Shown in pieces: positions 18,460 to 27,916 of a stretch of 39,908 nt of DNA (the first letter of the stretch is position 1; every line of letters starts with the position of its first letter). A model generated the notes under the pieces. That model saw only the letters and a program-made list of their open reading frames with translations, ran no database searches and was not told the origin of the DNA. This stretch comes from Pseudomonadota bacterium (GTDB lineage Bacteria > Pseudomonadota > Gammaproteobacteria > GCA-001735895): positions 1 to 39,908 of the forward strand of contig JADFJT010000013.1 in the NCBI GenBank assembly GCA_022566015.1. Reading direction: 5' to 3'. Made by a program: the position numbers and the translations under genes.

Positions 18460-20344
18460 TGGACACCAGCATTTTATTCAGTTTAGCGACAAAACTGGCT
18501 GGGTCTTCTAATTGCCCCCCTTCGGCCAATACTGCCTGATCGAATAATATATCAGACCAGTCGGCAAACTTCTTCTTAGATTTTTCGATATCGAGTTTCT
18601 TAACAATTGGATGATCAGGATTAATCTCCAATATCGGCTTCGAACCCGGCATCGCATGCCCTGCTTCCTTGAGGATTCGCTGCATGTGCATCGCCATATC
18701 GTGCTCGTTAAGAACGATGCAAGCTGGCGAATCAGTCAGGCGGTTAGTCACACGTACGTCTTCGACCCTATCTTCGAGTGCTGTCTTAAGTCGTTTGATC
18801 AGTTTCTCTGAAGCCCTGGCCTTTTTCTCCAACTTCTTTTCGGCGGATTCATCGTCCAGGTCTAGCTCACCTTTAGCTATCGACTGGATCTTCTTGCCTT
18901 CAAATTCCATCAGGTGCGAGGTGAGCCATTCGTCTACTCGATCGGATAACAATAGCACCTCGATACCCTTCTTCCTGAATATCTCCAGGTGTGGACTGTT
19001 TTTTGCTGCGGAATGCGAATCGGCAGCGACATAATAAATTTTGTCCTGACCTTCCTGCATTCGGCCAATGTAATCATCTAACGAGCTAGTTTGCGCTTCT
19101 TCATCGGTATGGGTCGTAGCAAAACGTAGCAACTTGGCTATTCTATCGCGATTCGCAACGTCTTCAGCTGGACCTTCCTTCAGCACTCTGCCAAATTCAG
19201 TCCAGAATTTTTGGTATTTTTCAGGATCTTTTTTGGCAATTTTTTCCAGCATGCTTAGAACTTTTTTCACCGAACCGCTACGGATATTATCGACTAATTT
19301 ATTACCCTGTAGAATTTCGCGCGAAATATTCAAAGGCAAATCATTGGAGTCGATCAGGCCGCGTACAAAACGCAGGTATTTCGGCATCAATTGTTCCGCG
19401 TCTTCCATGATAAAAACGCGCTGCACATAAAGCTTGATACCGTGACGTGATTCGCGGTCGTACAGATCGAAGGGTGCTCGCGCAGGGATGTACAACAGGG
19501 AGATATATTCGGTAGTGCCTTCGACACGATTATGACTCCATTCGATCGGATCTTCATAATCATGGGCCACGTGCTTGTAAAATTCTTTATATTCTTTCTT
19601 CTTAATATCTGACTTGGCACGCGTCCACAGGGCCGATGCCTGGTTCACGGTCTCTTCCTCAATCACTGTTTCGCCGTCTTCTTCCTGTGGCGCGACGGTT
19701 TTATTCATCACCACCGGAAAATCGATGTGATCGGAATACGAAGTGATGATCGAGCGCAATTTCCAGTCGTTCAGAAATTCATCTTCGCCTTCGCGTAGGT
19801 GCAGGATAACTTCGGTACCGCGACTGGCTTTTTCGATCGACTTGATTTCATAATCGCCTTTGCCTTTCGATATCCACTCGACCCCATTATCCGCCGATTC
19901 ACCTGCCTTCCGGGATCTCAGAATGACTTCATCGGCTACAATAAACGACGAATAAAACCCAACCCCGAACTGACCGATCAAATTAGCATCACTTTTCTGA
20001 TCTCCAGTAATCGAGGCGAGAAATGATTGGGTCCCTGATTTGGCTATGGTGCCAATATTATCGATAACTTCGTCCCGGTTCATGCCGATGCCATTGTCAC
20101 TAACCGTTAAAGTACGATTTTCCTTGTCGTAACTTACTTTGATCTTTAACTCGATATCTTTTTCGTAAAGGCTGGCGTCCGAGACTGCGGTGAAGCGCAA
20201 TCTATCGCAGGCATCCGAACCATTGGAAATCAATTCACGTAAAAAAATATCCTTATTGGAATACAGCGAGTGAATCATTAAATCCAGTAGCTGGGTTACT
20301 TCGGTTTCGAAGCCACGAGTCTCTGCATTAGCACTAACAGTCAT
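18449..20344 (-). CDS. htpG: Molecular chaperone HtpG (bacterial Hsp90)
   Basis: Hsp90-family chaperone of 631 aa. The GHKL ATPase signatures are present: [17 protein letters not shown] near the N-terminus, [11 protein letters not shown] and [15 protein letters not shown]. The middle domain has [20 protein letters not shown] and the [14 protein letters not shown] segment. Length is normal. The Shine-Dalgarno AGGAGA precedes the ATG at 20344, and an excellent heat-shock promoter match lies upstream. It is the first gene of a run leading through PilZ to hslR. Confidence 0.97.
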   Translation of the reverse strand: MTVSANAETRGFETEVTQLLDLMIHSLYSNKDIFLRELISNGSDACDRLRFTAVSDASLYEKDIELKIKVSYDKENRTLTVSDNGIGMNRDEVIDNIGTIAKSGTQSFLASITGDQKSDANLIGQFGVGFYSSFIVADEVILRSRKAGESADNGVEWISKGKGDYEIKSIEKASRGTEVILHLREGEDEFLNDWKLRSIITSYSDHIDFPVVMNKTVAPQEEDGETVIEEETVNQASALWTRAKSDIKKKEYKEFYKHVAHDYEDPIEWSHNRVEGTTEYISLLYIPARAPFDLYDRESRHGIKLYVQRVFIMEDAEQLMPKYLRFVRGLIDSNDLPLNISREILQGNKLVDNIRSGSVKKVLSMLEKIAKKDPEKYQKFWTEFGRVLKEGPAEDVANRDRIAKLLRFATTHTDEEAQTSSLDDYIGRMQEGQDKIYYVAADSHSAAKNSPHLEIFRKKGIEVLLLSDRVDEWLTSHLMEFEGKKIQSIAKGELDLDDESAEKKLEKKARASEKLIKRLKTALEDRVEDVRVTNRLTDSPACIVLNEHDMAMHMQRILKEAGHAMPGSKPILEINPDHPIVKKLDIEKSKKKFADWSDILFDQAVLAEGGQLEDPASFVAKLNKMLVSIAK

Positions 20345-20387
20345 TTCTAAGTTTCTCCTGGGATGATGGCTGGTTTTATCTGGCTTT

Positions 20388-20415
20388 ATATGAGGATAGG
20401 AAGGTCGGATTCAAG
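20388..20415 (-). promoter_or_regulatory. Sigma32 heat-shock promoter of htpG
   Basis: Read on the minus strand: CTTGAA (20415-20410), a 14-nt spacer, then CCTCATAT (20395-20388). The sigma32 consensus is CTTGAAA, 13-15 nt, CCCCATNT; only one base of the -10 differs. The predicted start is about 36 nt upstream of the htpG ATG. Confidence 0.75.
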
Positions 20416-20527
20416 TTATTAGCGATCTATTTTATCCCTAATTTAAACCACAATTCCCTGAGAAAAATCTTCAATCCCTTCTAAACTCATTCATTACTTA
20501 GTCAACTGATTTCAGGAATGTTAATCA

Positions 20528-21007
20528 ATGATCTCAAAAATGACACTTTTCAGCCTGCTAACTTTGTATTGTGGAATTTTAGCCGGTTCCATGCCAGCAA
20601 GTCTTGTTGAAGCCAATGAACAGGTTTTCACCGTAGGCTTATCGGTATGGACCGGTTACCCGAGCAATGTTAGGGGATTCAAGCAGGCCATGACCAAAGG
20701 CGGTTTCATCGAGGGGAGAAATATTAAATACCTGTATGGTAAAAACGACATCTATGAATTTTCGGTATCCGATGACGGCGCCGGCATAGAACCCGAGTTT
20801 CACGAACGCGTATTCACCCTGTTCCAGACGCTCAAGCCACGTGATGAAGTAGAGGGTAGCGGTATGGGGTTGGCACTGGTCAAGAAGGAAGTCGAGCTCC
20901 ACGGTGGCACGGTGCAAATCCGTAGCGAAGCCGGTACACGTGGTACTACCTTTCACTTTACCTGGAAAGGGAATTCCGCTTTACTGGCTACAGGAGCTGA
21001 AACTTAG
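20528..21007 (+). pseudogene. Chimeric remnant: substrate-binding N-terminus fused to histidine-kinase ATPase tail
   Basis: Open frame of 159 aa made of two unrelated halves. Residues 1-29 are a signal peptide. Residues 33-71 (VFTVGLSVWTGYPSNVRGF and on to YLYG) look like the start of an ABC_sub_bind-type periplasmic sensor domain. From about residue 76 the sequence is the end of a histidine kinase: G1 box DDGAG (82-86), F box, and G2 box GSGMGLAL (110-117). The transmembrane segment, H box and N box are missing. This fits an in-frame internal deletion of a longer sensor kinase. As it stands it would export an incomplete ATPase domain, so it is probably non-functional. Confidence 0.7.
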
Positions 21008-21066
21008 AACCGATACTGGTGAGTCAGCCGCACTGAAGTTCAATATAAATAATATAGGAGAATAAA

Positions 21067-22107
21067 GTGAACATACACGAAAACATACTAGGCACCATTG
21101 GCAACACTCCTGTCGTAAAAATTAACAAACTGGCACCTGCGGGAATTAACCTGTACGTAAAAATTGAAGCCTTTAACCCGATGGGTTCGGTCAAGGATCG
21201 CCTTGCACTGGGGATTATAGAAGACGCTGAAAAAAGTGGTGAACTGAAACCCGGGCAAACGGTAATAGAAGCGACCAGTGGCAATACGGGCATCGGCCTG
21301 GCCATGGTATGTGCGCAGAAAGGCTATCCGCTAGTAGTGACCATGGCTGAAAGTTTTAGTGTTGAACGGCGCAAATTAATGCGTTTCATGGGTGTCAAAG
21401 TGGTATTAACACCTGCGCCTTTAAAAGGCAGCGGCATGGTACAAAAAGCAAAAGAACTGGCTGATAAAAATGGCTGGTTTTTAACTCGTCAATTTGAAAA
21501 TGAATCGAATGCGAATATTCACTCCAAGACCACCGCTCCCGAGATACTAGCCGCCTTTGAAGGGATGAAACTGGATTACTGGGTCACCGGTTATGGCACA
21601 GGCGGCACCTTAAAGGGTGTTGCGCGAGTACTGAAAGAATCCAGCCCTGACACCAAAGTAATCTTATGCGAACCCGAAGTGGCAAGCCTACTGGGTAGCG
21701 GCGTCGAGCAAAAACGAAACGAAGATGGTTCACCTGCCGAGAGCCACCCTAGCTTCAGCCCCCATCCGATGCAGGGCTGGACTCCAGATTTTATCCCCAA
21801 GTTAACCGATGATGCGATGGCTTCCGATGGCGATATAAAGCTGGTTACTGTGGCTGCTCCACGAGCGCTCGAATGCGCTCGAAACCTGGCTCTAAAAGAA
21901 GGGATATTTGTGGGTATTAGTGCTGGTGGCACCTTAGCCGCGGCATTGGAAGTTGCTGAATCTGCAGAGCAAGGTACCAATATACTGGCGATGCTGCCCG
22001 ATACGGCTGAGCGTTATCTGAGTACCCCGCTTTTCGAACATATCGGAGCCGAAATGACCGAAGAGGAACAGGAACTGTCAGCATCGACACCAGCCTGCCA
22101 GTTCTAA
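21067..22107 (+). CDS. cysK: Cysteine synthase (O-acetylserine sulfhydrylase)
   Basis: PLP enzyme of 346 aa making cysteine from O-acetylserine and sulfide. The Schiff-base lysine is K43 in NPMGSVKDR. The substrate loop TSGNTG is at 70-75, and the phosphate-binding GTGGTLKG loop follows GY. The segment WTPDFIPKL is CysK-like. It is about 30 residues longer than E. coli CysK, with an insert (EQKRNEDGSPAESHPSF) before that segment. It has a GTG start with AGGAG at good spacing. CysK and CysM cannot be separated with full confidence. Confidence 0.9.
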   Translation: MNIHENILGTIGNTPVVKINKLAPAGINLYVKIEAFNPMGSVKDRLALGIIEDAEKSGELKPGQTVIEATSGNTGIGLAMVCAQKGYPLVVTMAESFSVERRKLMRFMGVKVVLTPAPLKGSGMVQKAKELADKNGWFLTRQFENESNANIHSKTTAPEILAAFEGMKLDYWVTGYGTGGTLKGVARVLKESSPDTKVILCEPEVASLLGSGVEQKRNEDGSPAESHPSFSPHPMQGWTPDFIPKLTDDAMASDGDIKLVTVAAPRALECARNLALKEGIFVGISAGGTLAAALEVAESAEQGTNILAMLPDTAERYLSTPLFEHIGAEMTEEEQELSASTPACQF

Positions 22108-22144
22108 AAAATTCTTGTGGTAAAACCGAGTAGTAAGACTGAAA

Positions 22145-22265
22145 GTCACTACTCAGATTGCCCCTGAAATGCGTCAGATCAAGGCAAAAAATGTGAATCG
22201 GCACGTGCCAATGACCATTTTTGAACGTAGAGCTGGTGGATTTCGGGGGTGAGTTGAGTAGTGAC
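22145..22265. repeat. 121-bp imperfect palindrome in the cysK-TPR convergent gap
   Basis: Outer arms GTCACTACTCA (22145-22155) and TGAGTAGTGAC (22255-22265) are perfect over 11 bp. Inside, CCCC-GAAAT pairs with ATTTC-GGGG, CAAAAAATG with CATTTTTG, and the centre is the palindrome GGCACGTGCC (22200-22209). The two arms are roughly 70% complementary overall. A separate hairpin GAGTAGT/ACTACTC (22128-22154) overlaps its left end. It fills the gap between convergent genes and ends 3 nt before the TPR stop. It may be a two-way terminator or a small palindromic repeat element. Confidence 0.6.
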
Positions 22266-22267
22266 GA

Positions 22268-24025
22268 CTATCGGATATTCTGGTTTAACCATAGCTGCTG
22301 AATATTGTGCTTCAGCATCGCACGTCTGGCCGGCTCTTTTGTGACCCTGAGCAGTTCGGAGTAGACTCTTCTTGCATCATCGACGAGCCCGGATTTTAAC
22401 AGGTTTTCCGCAGCGTTATACCTCGCTGTTTGACCCCAGGGATCCATCGACAAAGGACCAGGTAGCAATGCCGACTGTAAGTATAGCAGAGCCGCCTGGT
22501 CATATTTTTGCAACGCCTTATAAGAATCAGCGATCCAGAACAGGATTTCCCGATGCTGTTTAGCTTCGATAGGTATCCGTAATAACTGGTTGAAATGCCG
22601 TATTGCCTGTTGGTGCAAATTGACGGTCTGCATGTCAAACAGTACCTGTAGTATGCGATCGGTATCTTCAGCATTGGGTTGCTGGTACTCCGTTACCAGG
22701 GTTTGCAAAATCTGGTTACCCTCTTCGTAACGGCCACCCAGGATCAATACCCGGGCCTGGCGTAATTGCCAGTTAAATCGGTTGGTACCTTCAGGGTAGG
22801 TATGCATGCCCGACATCAGGCGGGTAGCTTCGTCTATATCGGCTCTTACCAACGCCAGATCGACCAGTTGGTATCTAATAACTGCGGGTATGCGATCGGC
22901 TTTAGCATAGACTTTGCTGTGACTGAATAGCTGGCCAAGTAAATTGCGCTCTGCCGCGTCGATTTCGCCAAATGTCATCAGATAAGTCTCGGCGGCCTTA
23001 TCGACTATTACCGAATCAGCACTTTTTACCATGATTAACGCGAGTAGTGACCTGGCTTTAATCGGCGTGACTGCACTTGTTTTTTGAGCGAGATCGAGCC
23101 ACTTCGCATCGTTGCCTACCAGCAACTCGGCCCGATTCCCCACCAGTTCGGCATATTCGATATAGGCACGCCATAATTGATCTGGGTTTAACTGAAACTG
23201 TTCAAGGGGCGATATTGAGCCCACCTTGAATAATTGTTCAAGCGCTACCACACGATCGACCGCAGACAAATGCTGTGTTGCGTAATGACCCAGTGCCCAG
23301 AGCGTGGCTAACTCGGGACCTTCCAGCTCACTCTCGCTGGCTTTATTCCTGACCAGGGACCACAATTCCCTGGCGGTAATTTGCTGAGCCCAAAATTTTG
23401 CATATAACCGAATTGACAATGCTTGCCAGTTATCGTGACCCTCCAATATCTGTATTGCCTCTTCAAATCGGCCAACCTGGATCAAAACGCTGGCACGCAA
23501 CAGCAGCCAGGCTTGATCTTCGATATCGAAATCCTGATCGAAGCGCACCATCGCTATACGCGCATCGTCTATTCGATCATCTTTAAGGTAACTGATAATA
23601 ATTTGGCGACGCCAGGCCTGGTATTCGGCAACCTCCTCCACACCTGATTGCCATAACTGTTCGCGCAAAATAGTTCGCGCAGTGTCAATTTGGCCGATTT
23701 CCAGGTATGCACTAATCTTATAGGTTGTAGCCTGATTGCGGAACTGCTCGGGCAAATCGGCTGGCAAACTCTCTATGCGCACCAGTAATTCGTTCCATTG
23801 TTGCCATTTAGATAATATCGAATACCTTTCCTGCTCCCACAGAATCCATTCGTATAAATCAAGATCGATCTTGGGCTGCGCCTGATCAAGCATCTTTAGA
23901 GTCAACACGGGCGCACCGGCTGCTGAAATATTTTTTAATATTTCCAGTCGTTCATTTGCCGTGGTGGAGGTTATAGCACCGAGTAATAACGGAAATAATA
24001 AATAAAGGGATTTTCGAATAAACAT
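22268..24025 (-). CDS. Secreted TPR-repeat protein, function unknown
   Basis: Protein of 585 aa that I cannot name. The ATG at 24025 gives a clear signal peptide (MFIRKSLYLLFPLLLGAIT, then a cleavage near TTANE); the longer frame begins with a TTG and would hide it. The rest is almost wholly alpha-helical, with repeated AxxxL/YxxGxxxxA patterns such as YEEGNQILQTLV, YDQAALLYLQSAL and DDARRVYSELLRV. These mark TPR or related solenoid repeats, strongest in the last 150 residues. It is probably a periplasmic or lipoprotein-associated scaffold. Convergent with cysK; 254 nt separate its start from rplS upstream. Confidence 0.7.
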   Translation of the reverse strand: MFIRKSLYLLFPLLLGAITSTTANERLEILKNISAAGAPVLTLKMLDQAQPKIDLDLYEWILWEQERYSILSKWQQWNELLVRIESLPADLPEQFRNQATTYKISAYLEIGQIDTARTILREQLWQSGVEEVAEYQAWRRQIIISYLKDDRIDDARIAMVRFDQDFDIEDQAWLLLRASVLIQVGRFEEAIQILEGHDNWQALSIRLYAKFWAQQITARELWSLVRNKASESELEGPELATLWALGHYATQHLSAVDRVVALEQLFKVGSISPLEQFQLNPDQLWRAYIEYAELVGNRAELLVGNDAKWLDLAQKTSAVTPIKARSLLALIMVKSADSVIVDKAAETYLMTFGEIDAAERNLLGQLFSHSKVYAKADRIPAVIRYQLVDLALVRADIDEATRLMSGMHTYPEGTNRFNWQLRQARVLILGGRYEEGNQILQTLVTEYQQPNAEDTDRILQVLFDMQTVNLHQQAIRHFNQLLRIPIEAKQHREILFWIADSYKALQKYDQAALLYLQSALLPGPLSMDPWGQTARYNAAENLLKSGLVDDARRVYSELLRVTKEPARRAMLKHNIQQLWLNQNIR

Positions 24026-24132
24026 GTCTAGTCCAAAATGGAGCTTCAAATAGCCTATAAACCTAATATCTATCGTTCGGCCCCGGTGATATTCGTCTTT
24101 GCGGGCCTCCGAGCCGAAATCTTTATAACCTC

Positions 24133-24184
24133 ACTCCCCGGTATGGTTCCCGCTTGCGCGAAAATAACGTAGCCTGGAAATGCC
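24133..24184 (+). repeat. Diverged intergenic repeat, partial copy C
   Basis: CGGTAT, TTCC, CTTGCGCGAAAA and TAGCCTGGAAATGC occur in the same order as in the tail of copy A (26323-26437, minus strand: GCGGTG, TTTCCTTGCGC, A-tract, CAGCCCTGGAAGCAC). The head of the element is not recognisable here. Similarity was judged by eye. Confidence 0.35.
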
Positions 24185-24213
24185 AGACCTGGGGGAGCTT
24201 CTATTTAACCCAT

Positions 24214-24242
24214 AAAAAAAGCGTGTTGCAATTGCACCACGC
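24214..24242 (-). terminator. Intrinsic terminator after rplS
   Basis: Minus strand: GCGTG-G-TGC, loop AATT, GCA-A-CACGC (24242-24221) followed by seven T (24220-24214). One mismatch in the stem. It ends the rpsP-rimM-trmD-rplS operon. Confidence 0.85.
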
Positions 24243-24279
24243 CTTTATATTTCCCGTTCGATCTAGCAGAACCTGGATA

Positions 24280-24624
24280 TTATAGCTTTTCCTTGATTCT
24301 GGCCGCTTTTCCAGTCAGGCCACGCAGGTAATACAGCTTCGCGCGACGTACCTTACCCCGGCGTTTTACCTTGATTTCAGCCACTATTGGACTATGCGTC
24401 TGGAAAACGCGCTCGACACCTTCACCGTGAGAAATTTTGCGTACGGTAAATGCGGAGTTAATACCACGGTTACGTTTTGCGATTACGACTCCCTCATAGG
24501 CCTGTAAACGCTCACGCGTACCTTCTTTAACCCGCACCTGAACCACGACGGTATCACCGGGTGAAAAATCTGGAATATCGGTCTTAAGTTGCTCTGCTTC
24601 TAATTGTGCAATTATATTGCTCAT
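24280..24624 (-). CDS. rplS: 50S ribosomal protein L19
   Basis: Large-subunit protein of 114 aa at the 30S-50S interface. The family core is clear: [20 protein letters not shown], then [19 protein letters not shown], with the C-terminal [20 protein letters not shown]. It is preceded by GAGGAAG. Last gene of the conserved rpsP-rimM-trmD-rplS operon, with its own terminator downstream. Confidence 0.98.
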   Translation of the reverse strand: MSNIIAQLEAEQLKTDIPDFSPGDTVVVQVRVKEGTRERLQAYEGVVIAKRNRGINSAFTVRKISHGEGVERVFQTHSPIVAEIKVKRRGKVRRAKLYYLRGLTGKAARIKEKL

Positions 24625-24675
24625 GTTACTTCCTCTAAATATTCTTGCCTGTCATTCGACAGCCATTTAATCCTG

Positions 24676-25422
24676 CTAACCAGTTCGATTGAACTCGTCT
24701 ATATATTCGTTCAGCAAAAACTGCTGCCGCTCATCCAGATCGATTTGGTCCATTAGATCCGGACGCCGTTTCCATGTCCTACCTAATGACTGTTGATCAC
24801 GCCAGTCCTGAATCTCCTGGTGATTTCCATTCATCAATACTTCGGGCACTTTCATACCCTGATATTCTTCCGGTCGCGTATAGTGTGGGCAATCCAGTAA
24901 TCCTGCACTAAACGAGTCCTGTTGTGCCGATTGTTCGTGCCCCAGAGCACCGGGTATCAACCTCGCCATTGCGTCGATACAGACCATCGCCGCGAGTTCT
25001 CCACCGCTAATGACATAGTCACCGATCGACCATTCCTGATCCACTTTTTGCTGGATCAAACGCTGGTCAATCCCTTCGTAGCGGCCGCATAGTAATATCA
25101 CGGACCCCTGGTCAAGCTGCTGAGCCAACATAGCCTGTTTTAGCGGTATCCCTTGTGGGCTAAGATATATCAACCGACCTATCTTATTTTGCTGACGAAC
25201 CGCCTGAATTGCATCTTGCAACGGTTGAACCTTCATCAGCATTCCGGGGCCACCACCGTAGGGCCGAGCATCGACTGTGCGATGGCGGTCCAGGGTATAA
25301 TCCCGTGGATTCCAGCAATTGAGCTGGAGTAATTCCTGTTTAGCGGCCCTGCCTACTACCCCGCAGCTTATCACCTGTTCAACCAGTTCAGGAAACAGCG
25401 TAATGACGTCGATACGTAGCAT
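24676..25422 (-). CDS. trmD: tRNA (guanine-N1-)-methyltransferase TrmD
   Basis: SPOUT-class methyltransferase of 248 aa forming m1G37 in tRNAs for Leu, Pro and Arg, which prevents +1 frameshifts. Family hallmarks: MLRIDVITLFPE start, RPYGGGPGMLMKVQPL, the knot LCGRYEGIDQR and SIGDYVISGGELAAM. I start at the ATG at 25422, 1 nt after the rimM stop, because other TrmD proteins begin at this point; the longer frame begins with a TTG inside rimM. Confidence 0.97.
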   Translation of the reverse strand: MLRIDVITLFPELVEQVISCGVVGRAAKQELLQLNCWNPRDYTLDRHRTVDARPYGGGPGMLMKVQPLQDAIQAVRQQNKIGRLIYLSPQGIPLKQAMLAQQLDQGSVILLCGRYEGIDQRLIQQKVDQEWSIGDYVISGGELAAMVCIDAMARLIPGALGHEQSAQQDSFSAGLLDCPHYTRPEEYQGMKVPEVLMNGNHQEIQDWRDQQSLGRTWKRRPDLMDQIDLDERQQFLLNEYIDEFNRTG

Positions 25423-25423
25423 T

Positions 25424-25933
25424 TTAGTAATCAGGCTTCCAGTCAACGACCACTCGATTATTCGCCAGATCGACTTTTCTGACTACATCATCCATCACAA
25501 ACGGTATTAGCCTTTCCCTGTCGCCTTTCAATACCATGACGTCGTTAGCACCGGTCTCCATCATGGTTTCGATAGACCCCAGTGGCTCGGCCTCCAGTGA
25601 TTCGACTTCCAGCCCAATCAGCTCTGACCAGTAATACTCGCCATCATCCAGTTTTGGTAACTGTTTAGCCAATATGTAAATTTTACTTCCGACCATTTCG
25701 ATGGCCTGCTCTCGATCTTCGACCCCAGCTAACTTCACCACGACATTCTTCCCCTGAAGTCGGCCGCTAACCTCGACGGTCTCGATCTGATCACCCGTTT
25801 GTATCTTCCACGGGCTGTAATTCAATATGTTTTCGCGCGGGCTAGTGTCGGAAAAAACCTTGACCCAACCCTTTACTCCATGAGCACCGATTATGTACCC
25901 AACACAAATAGTTTCCTCCCCGTGCTTACGCAT
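25424..25933 (-). CDS. rimM: 16S rRNA maturation factor RimM
   Basis: Protein of 169 aa that binds S19 and helps the 30S head mature. The N-terminal RimM barrel opens with ICVGYIIGAHGVKGWVKVFS. The C-terminal PRC-barrel is marked by EYYWSELIGLEVES and IPFVMDDVVRKVDL. Length is normal. It sits 17 nt after rpsP and directly abuts trmD, the standard order. Confidence 0.97.
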   Translation of the reverse strand: MRKHGEETICVGYIIGAHGVKGWVKVFSDTSPRENILNYSPWKIQTGDQIETVEVSGRLQGKNVVVKLAGVEDREQAIEMVGSKIYILAKQLPKLDDGEYYWSELIGLEVESLEAEPLGSIETMMETGANDVMVLKGDRERLIPFVMDDVVRKVDLANNRVVVDWKPDY

Positions 25934-25950
25934 AAGGAAATACGACGACT

Positions 25951-26199
25951 TTAAGCCGCTTTACGCGCACCCTTGATCAAGCTGGATACACGTTCACTAG
26001 GCTGAGCCCCTTTTGAAATCCAGTAATCGATGCGTTCGTTATCGAGCCGAAGTCGTTCTTCCTGCCCACGGGCCTGAGGATTGAAGAACCCAAGGCGCTC
26101 GATATAGCGACCGTCCCTGGGACTGCGACTGTCGCTCACGACCACGTGATAGAAGGGACGCTTCTTGGAACCGCCGCGAGCCAACCGAATTGAAACCAT
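25951..26199 (-). CDS. rpsP: 30S ribosomal protein S16
   Basis: Small-subunit protein of 82 aa. It begins [20 protein letters not shown] and continues with [16 protein letters not shown], both diagnostic. GAGG lies 7 nt before the ATG at 26199. First gene of the operon; a promoter candidate lies at 26262-26289. Confidence 0.98.
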   Translation of the reverse strand: MVSIRLARGGSKKRPFYHVVVSDSRSPRDGRYIERLGFFNPQARGQEERLRLDNERIDYWISKGAQPSERVSSLIKGARKAA

Positions 26200-26261
26200 A
26201 AATAACCTCTATATGCCTTTAGGCAACAGTATGCCACTGACCGGAAGCCAGAAGACCGCGT

Positions 26262-26289
26262 ATTGTACCTAAAAATACCGCCCTGTGAA
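26262..26289 (-). promoter_or_regulatory. Promoter candidate of the rpsP operon
   Basis: Minus strand: TTCACA (26289-26284), 16-nt spacer, TACAAT (26267-26262). Each hexamer is one base from consensus. About 60 nt upstream of rpsP. Predicted only. Confidence 0.45.
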
Positions 26290-26300
26290 GTCCAAAGAGA

Positions 26301-26437
26301 CTCTTATTACGCCAATAAGTGCTTCCAGGGCTGTAATTTTTTTTAGCGCAAGGAAACACCGCACCGAGAATGTGAGTGTATAGATAATACACCAGCGTTC
26401 GAGTACGGAGCTAACGCCGCTATTACGGAATAAGTGC
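26301..26437 (-). repeat. Intergenic repeat copy A with partial tandem second unit
   Basis: Minus-strand reading from 26437: head GCACTTATTCCGTAATAGC, then CGCTGGT, a hairpin GTGTAT/ATACAC (26392-26376), GCGGTG, TTTCCTTGCGC, an A-tract and CAGCCCTGGAA. At 26322 the head starts again (GCACTTATTGGCGTAATAAG), giving a period of 115 bp. It lies between ffh and rpsP and its second unit runs into the rpsP promoter region. Related to copies at 7131 and 24133. Confidence 0.5.
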
Positions 26438-26454
26438 GGCTTTAGGAGGGCTTA

Positions 26455-27819
26455 TTAGAAGGGCATTCCAGGGGGCATCCTCCCTTTTAACCCCCTCATC
26501 ATATTGGCCATGCCGCCTTTACTGCGCATTTTTTTCATCATTTTCTGCATTTGTTTGTGCTGTTTAAGCAGGCGATTGACGTCCTGAATTTGGGTGCCCG
26601 AACCACCGGCCACGCGTCTTTTTCGGGAACCGTTAATCAATTCGGGTTTGCGCCGCTCCTGCGGTGTCATGGAATTGATGATCGCTACCATACGTTGCAT
26701 TTGTCGGGTTTGCGCTGGGCCCTGCATCGCCTGCGATACACCACCACCCATGCCGGGCAGCTTATCCATCATACTACTTAGCCCGCCCATTTTTTCCATT
26801 TGCTGGAATTGATCGCGCATGTCTTCAAGGTCGAATCCCTTTCCTTTCCTGACTTTTTTTGCCAGTTTTTCGGCTTTTTCGTGATCTAGTTTCTCATGCG
26901 CCTGTTCGACCAGCGACATGATGTCGCCCATACCGAGTATACGCGATGCCATGCGATCGGGATGAAAAGCCTCAAGGGCATCAGTCTTCTCGCCCGTGCC
27001 GATATACTTGATCGGCTTGCCAGTAATCTGGCGCACTGACAACGCCGCACCCCCTCGCGCATCGCCGTCGGTTTTGGTCAATATTACTCCGCTAAGCGGC
27101 AATACTTCGCCAAAGGCTTTCGCCGTAACTGCCGCATCCTGGCCGGTCATGCTATCGACCACGAACAGGGTTTCTGCTGGCATTACCGCATCATGAATCG
27201 CCTTGATTTCGTCCATCATCTGCCGGTCGATATGCAAGCGGCCCGCGGTGTCAAGGATCAATACATCTGCATTATTTCTACGCGCAGCCTGTAGCGCTGC
27301 CCGGGCGATTTCGACTGGTTTCTGGGTGTTGCTACTGGGGTGGAAGCTAGCGTTCACTTCTTTTGCCAGAGTCTGTAACTGCTCTATCGCAGCGGGCCGA
27401 TAGACATCGGTACTGGCGACCATAACGATTTTCTTCTCTACCTCGATCAGGCGACGGGCGAGCTTGGCTACGGTGGTGGTTTTACCTGCACCCTGCAATC
27501 CGGCCATTAAAATAGTCACCGGTGGCTTAACATTTAAATCAATACCATCGTGCGCATCACCCATTACCGCGACAAGTTCGTCATTTACTACCTTAATTAA
27601 GGCCTGCCCCGGCGAAAGGCTCCCGATGACATTCTCACCCAATGCTTTGTTCCGCACAGACTCGATAAAATCTCGCACCACCGGCATCGCAACGTCAGCT
27701 TCTAGCAATGCCATACGTACTTCGCGCAAACTATCACCGATATTATCTTCACTCAAACGCCCCTGCCCGCGCAGGTTTTTCAGAGTCCGGGAAAGACGAT
27801 CAGTTAGATTTTCAAACAT
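26455..27819 (-). CDS. ffh: Signal recognition particle protein Ffh
   Basis: SRP GTPase of 454 aa that binds signal sequences of inner-membrane proteins on the ribosome and docks with FtsY. The NG domain has GLQGAGKTT (107-115), DTAGRLHID and TKTDGDARGG. The M domain is methionine-rich (HKQMQKMMKKMRSKGGMANM) for signal-peptide and 4.5S RNA binding. No Shine-Dalgarno is visible; an extended -10 (TGCTATACT) lies just upstream. The 4.5S RNA gene is not in the window. Confidence 0.97.
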   Translation of the reverse strand: MFENLTDRLSRTLKNLRGQGRLSEDNIGDSLREVRMALLEADVAMPVVRDFIESVRNKALGENVIGSLSPGQALIKVVNDELVAVMGDAHDGIDLNVKPPVTILMAGLQGAGKTTTVAKLARRLIEVEKKIVMVASTDVYRPAAIEQLQTLAKEVNASFHPSSNTQKPVEIARAALQAARRNNADVLILDTAGRLHIDRQMMDEIKAIHDAVMPAETLFVVDSMTGQDAAVTAKAFGEVLPLSGVILTKTDGDARGGAALSVRQITGKPIKYIGTGEKTDALEAFHPDRMASRILGMGDIMSLVEQAHEKLDHEKAEKLAKKVRKGKGFDLEDMRDQFQQMEKMGGLSSMMDKLPGMGGGVSQAMQGPAQTRQMQRMVAIINSMTPQERRKPELINGSRKRRVAGGSGTQIQDVNRLLKQHKQMQKMMKKMRSKGGMANMMRGLKGRMPPGMPF

Positions 27820-27916
27820 GGTAAATACAAAGAGGAGATTAAGGGTATCGCAAGTATAGCAATCAGGGGGTCTGAACCGTTAGGATAAAGCAGGATTCCG
27901 AGGCAAGATTCTCAAC

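Noticed and set aside
27822-27836. Strong AGAGGAG motif near the ffh start
   Set aside because: It is on the plus strand, while ffh is on the minus strand, and no plus-strand gene follows at the right distance.
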